From a virus: 21,455 nucleotides of DNA. Shown one piece after another: positions 18,969 through 21,455 of this stretch; positions within the stretch are counted from its first letter, which is position 1, and each line of letters starts with the position of its first letter. The DNA lies in IMG/VR virus record IMGVR_UViG_3300027721_000090, positions 1 to 21,455 of that record; one strand, written 5' to 3'. The translations under genes and the position numbers were made by a program. The notes beneath the pieces are model-generated. The model was not told where the DNA came from, searched no databases, and worked only from the letters and a program-made list of their open reading frames with translations.

Positions 18969-20587
18969 TATCTAATCCCTGCTGCTTTTTTGAAAGCGTC
19001 AGCGCCAGCTTGATTTTGGAATTTCATTGTTGATCCATTTGGCAAGGTAACAGTAACTTCCTGTCTTGCTGGCACATCTAAAGTAGGAGTCGGTAAACCT
19101 GAACGATCTGCAAGATTTTTTCTTGCTTTTTCCATCAACCTAACTGCTTCATTGACATTTTCAATAAGTCGTGCAGGGGACTGTTTCAAACCTAAATTTT
19201 GCACAGATGCTTGCAATTTATCGCCTTCTTTTTCAGAAAGAGCACCAGCTCCTTTGATTTTTGGTATTTGAGCAATGAATACTTGCGATCCAAGAGTTTC
19301 AACTAATGATTCAAAATCGGCAACATCTGCGTTAGTAGTCGGCAATCTTGATGATATTGGGCCAGTTGCAGATTCAATAATGTTTTTAGGTGTTTGCTTA
19401 ACTCGTTCGGCAGTGTTTAGGAAGTTGTCAATGTCTGCCACTTGACTGTTAAATGTTGCCGTTTGTTCTCTAGCAGCCGCATCTCGCGTTACTTGTGCAT
19501 CTTTAATTTTTTGCTCTAGTTCTTGCCGTTTTAGAGTGTTTGTTTCTCTGGCTATTGCAGCATTTAGCGCAGCAATACGGGCATTTTCTTTGTTGATCAA
19601 GATGTCTGCTTCTGTCTTCTTGATGGTTGTAGCTTTCCCTTGTGCTTCCAAAACAGCATCAGCCCTGGCAAACTCTGCAACAACTTTTGCTTTATCGGCT
19701 TGTGCTTTTGCAAGTGCTGCATCAGCGGCTGCTTTTTCTGGTGCATTGGTAGCGGTGGCTCGGGCTGTCTTTGCGTCTGCCTCAGCTTTGTCTGCATCTG
19801 CTACGAGTCTAGCAAGTGCGATCGGCGCTTGTTCTACGGCCCTGGCTTCACCGCCAACACTTGCGGCAGTCAGGGCGCGTTGCTGTGCAGCCTGTGCGAC
19901 ACGAAGGTCTTGCTCTGCTGCTAAACGTGAAGGGGTATCGTCTGCTTCAATAACGGCTTTCTTGGCCTTGGCAACGGCTTCTGCAAGCACGCTTGACCTT
20001 AATTCTTCAAGCCTGGCAGTTGATAAATTCTTGTCGATGTTTTCAAACATCTCTTTTGCACCAGGCATTGAAGCAATGATGTACGTCAGACCTTTGAACG
20101 CAACTTCTGGCCCTTGTTTTTCAGCAGTCTCTGCCATGCGCTCATACAGCGACGCCTCTTGCTCATCGCCAGATGTACGCTCAGCTAATGCGCGTTCTCG
20201 CAATAGTCTGATTCCTGCTGGTGGATCAGTTTGCAGTGCCGATAGCACTTGGCCATTGAATCTCAAAACACCTTGCTGCTGTTCTTTGCCGACGCCTTCG
20301 ATGTACGGGCGAATTGCATCTGCCTGATCTCTTGGCAATATAGACGCAAATGTCAGAGCGTCGCGCATGGTTGGCTTTGGATTTGCCAGAAACGTGTCGC
20401 GTGCTGTAGCGATTTGTTGTTGCTGTTGCATTTGCTGCGCCAGCTGCTGTTGTTTGGCAATAGCAAGTTGCTGCGCTTGTTCTTGCGCTCGTTGGTTGGC
20501 AGCATAGGTTTCACCCAGCTGCATACCGGCAATTGCCTGAGCAAATGGATCTTGGACGCCTTGAAAATAGTTGATTGGCTGAACCAT
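18968..20587 (-). CDS. DNA-ejection / internal virion protein, coiled coil (539 aa)
   Basis: Begins MVQPINYFQGVQDPFAQAIA. A Gln-rich helix (residues about 33-60, QAQQLAIAKQQQLAQQMQ) is followed by a long Ala/Lys/Glu coiled coil at about 200-390. The C-terminal 150 residues hold IDNFLNTAERVKQTP, FESLVETLGSQVFIAQIPKI and SPARLIENVNEAVRLMEKAR, the part I associate with phage DNA transfer proteins. It ends TVTLPNGSTMKFQNQAGAD. Likely an inner virion protein that assists DNA translocation. TAATG overlap with the next gene. Confidence 0.72.
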   Translation of the reverse strand: MVQPINYFQGVQDPFAQAIAGMQLGETYAANQRAQEQAQQLAIAKQQQLAQQMQQQQQIATARDTFLANPKPTMRDALTFASILPRDQADAIRPYIEGVGKEQQQGVLRFNGQVLSALQTDPPAGIRLLRERALAERTSGDEQEASLYERMAETAEKQGPEVAFKGLTYIIASMPGAKEMFENIDKNLSTARLEELRSSVLAEAVAKAKKAVIEADDTPSRLAAEQDLRVAQAAQQRALTAASVGGEARAVEQAPIALARLVADADKAEADAKTARATATNAPEKAAADAALAKAQADKAKVVAEFARADAVLEAQGKATTIKKTEADILINKENARIAALNAAIARETNTLKRQELEQKIKDAQVTRDAAAREQTATFNSQVADIDNFLNTAERVKQTPKNIIESATGPISSRLPTTNADVADFESLVETLGSQVFIAQIPKIKGAGALSEKEGDKLQASVQNLGLKQSPARLIENVNEAVRLMEKARKNLADRSGLPTPTLDVPARQEVTVTLPNGSTMKFQNQAGADAFKKAAGIR

Positions 20588-20595
20588 GATTGCCT

Positions 20596-21455
20596 TTAGA
20601 AAAATGTCCCAAGGTCAGCATTGCCGTATGCCAAGCCACTGCCAAACCCAGAACCGCCTAACGATGTACCAGAAAACCCGGCTTGCAATCCAGACAAGCC
20701 ACCAGCAAACGGATTTGTGCCTGACGTTTGACCAAAGCCAAAAGCAGCAGGAACACCTCCAAATGCTTGCTGTTGACCCATAATTCCACCAGCCCGGGCT
20801 GCGCCTTGTTGACCCAAAAGATTGGCAATGTTTGCGCCGGTTTGTTGTCCAGCCGTGCCAACACCAGCCGCAGATGCCTGGCCTATCCTTGCAAGTTCAC
20901 CTGTTGCACTCAGGCCACTAGATGCCAGGTTTTGCGCTACCGTGCCGCCTTGCGCTGCCAAACCTCCGAGCCTGCCATATTGCTGGTTGATCAATTCGTT
21001 AAGAAGTTGTGGCCTGAATTGAGCAAGTGCGCCCTGAAGATTGCCGCCACGCAGTCCACCTGTAGCAGATGCGTTTTGTAGCAATGCGTTTTCACCCTGC
21101 CGAGACATGGCCTGGAACTGCTGACCGCCCTCGATGCCAGCAATGGCTTGCCTCTGCGCTTCCGGGCCTCTCAGACCGATTAAAGCCTGCTGCTGCTCAA
21201 GTGCTGGTGCGCCGGCCTGCGCAAATTGTTGGAGTGTTGGCAATGCACCGGCGCCAGCTTGTTGATAAGGTGAATAGCCGCCTAATGCTTGGCCACCAGC
21301 TTGAACGTATGGTGCGAGTAATTGCTGGATAGCATCAAACTGACGCCGCTGTTCATCAATGCCGCCTTGCGCTGCACCTACCTGGGCTTGTGATGCACTG
21401 CTGGATGCTTGGCTCCCTTCAATCGCACCGCCGATAGCAGCGCCAATGGCTGGAG
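20596..21455 (-). CDS. Virion / DNA-transfer protein, N-terminus cut by window edge
   Basis: The frame is open to the right edge, so the start lies outside; 286 codons are seen. Ala/Gly/Gln-rich throughout, including IGGAIEGSQASSSASQAQ near the edge, IDEQRRQFDAIQQLLAPYVQAG, then a long variable helix and a C-terminal Gly/Phe/Ser-rich part (AFGFGQTSGTNPFAGGLSGL) ending NADLGTFF. The pattern of Q-R-x-F-x-A-I-Q-x-L-L-x-P-Y-x-x-A-G is typical of a phage DNA-transfer/ejection protein (P22 gp7-like in role). An in-frame TTG at 21243 is not the start, since coding sequence continues upstream. Confidence 0.7.
   Translation of the reverse strand, partial: PAIGAAIGGAIEGSQASSSASQAQVGAAQGGIDEQRRQFDAIQQLLAPYVQAGGQALGGYSPYQQAGAGALPTLQQFAQAGAPALEQQQALIGLRGPEAQRQAIAGIEGGQQFQAMSRQGENALLQNASATGGLRGGNLQGALAQFRPQLLNELINQQYGRLGGLAAQGGTVAQNLASSGLSATGELARIGQASAAGVGTAGQQTGANIANLLGQQGAARAGGIMGQQQAFGGVPAAFGFGQTSGTNPFAGGLSGLQAGFSGTSLGGSGFGSGLAYGNADLGTFF

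Noticed and set aside
19536-20327. 263-codon plus-strand frame opposite the coiled-coil ejection protein
   Set aside because: Ala/Ser-rich mirror of an Ala-rich minus-strand coiled coil; no ribosome site and no domain.
20658-20864. Alternative minus-strand frame inside the right-edge virion gene
   Set aside because: It is a shadow of the longer Gly/Gln-rich frame that runs through to the window edge.
1-21455. CRISPR array or tRNA genes
   Set aside because: The only tandem repeats (4333-4448, 4560-4603) are too short and lack spacers of array size. I saw no tRNA-like cloverleaf; the three-way junction at 2207-2250 has no CCA or anticodon-type arm.

Overview
The window looks like part of a tailed-phage genome, most probably a short-tailed (podovirus-like) phage or a relative of one. 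The host is likely a beta-proteobacterium of the freshwater Burkholderiales/Comamonadaceae type. This host guess is an inference: many of the small early proteins read like hypothetical proteins I associate with Comamonadaceae and Burkholderia phages, and base composition is about half G+C. There are no ribosomal RNA, tRNA or host housekeeping genes. Almost every gene joins its neighbour by a four-base ATGA or GTGA overlap, so the DNA is organised as three long polycistrons.

Block 1 (about 1-4991, minus strand) runs leftward from a small Cro-like HTH protein. Next come a DUF1376-type replication initiator carrying an iteron-rich candidate origin, a zinc-finger-like protein, two mutually overlapping small ORFs, a PD-(D/E)XK nuclease, NinB, an HNH-like protein and a small membrane protein. 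Then comes a short segment (about 2160-2315) with a consensus -10 box and a foldable RNA, followed by terminase small subunit, a Dam-type adenine methyltransferase and terminase large subunit, which is cut by the left edge.

Block 2 (5147-11860, plus strand) is the divergent early operon. It holds small unknown proteins, then a recombination set (ERF annealing protein, YqaJ/lambda-exonuclease-like nuclease, a small protein with an SSB-like acidic tail). A run of short accessory genes follows; the last part of it is a mosaic of short exact DNA repeats. One very A+T-rich orphan gene (6939-7457) sits inside the recombination set.

Block 3 (21455-11837, minus strand) is the end of the late operon. 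In transcription order it holds three virion/DNA-ejection proteins, a P22-type head-binding tailspike, a small HExxH protein, a small structural-type protein, a coiled-coil/TM protein, a lectin-like fibre, an M15 peptidase endolysin and a 3TM holin. Blocks 2 and 3 converge tail to tail with overlapping 3' ends. If the genome is circularly permuted, transcription leaving the left edge after TerL would pass through the portal and capsid genes (not in this window) and re-enter at the right edge, so blocks 1 and 3 would be one late transcription unit.

The points I rate most worth checking are: an origin-like repeat array inside the initiator gene; a compact structured RNA with its own -10 box upstream of the terminase genes; a methyltransferase between the two terminase genes; an immunity-like divergent region with no room for a cI repressor; the A+T-rich orphan gene; and the repeat-mosaic accessory operon.
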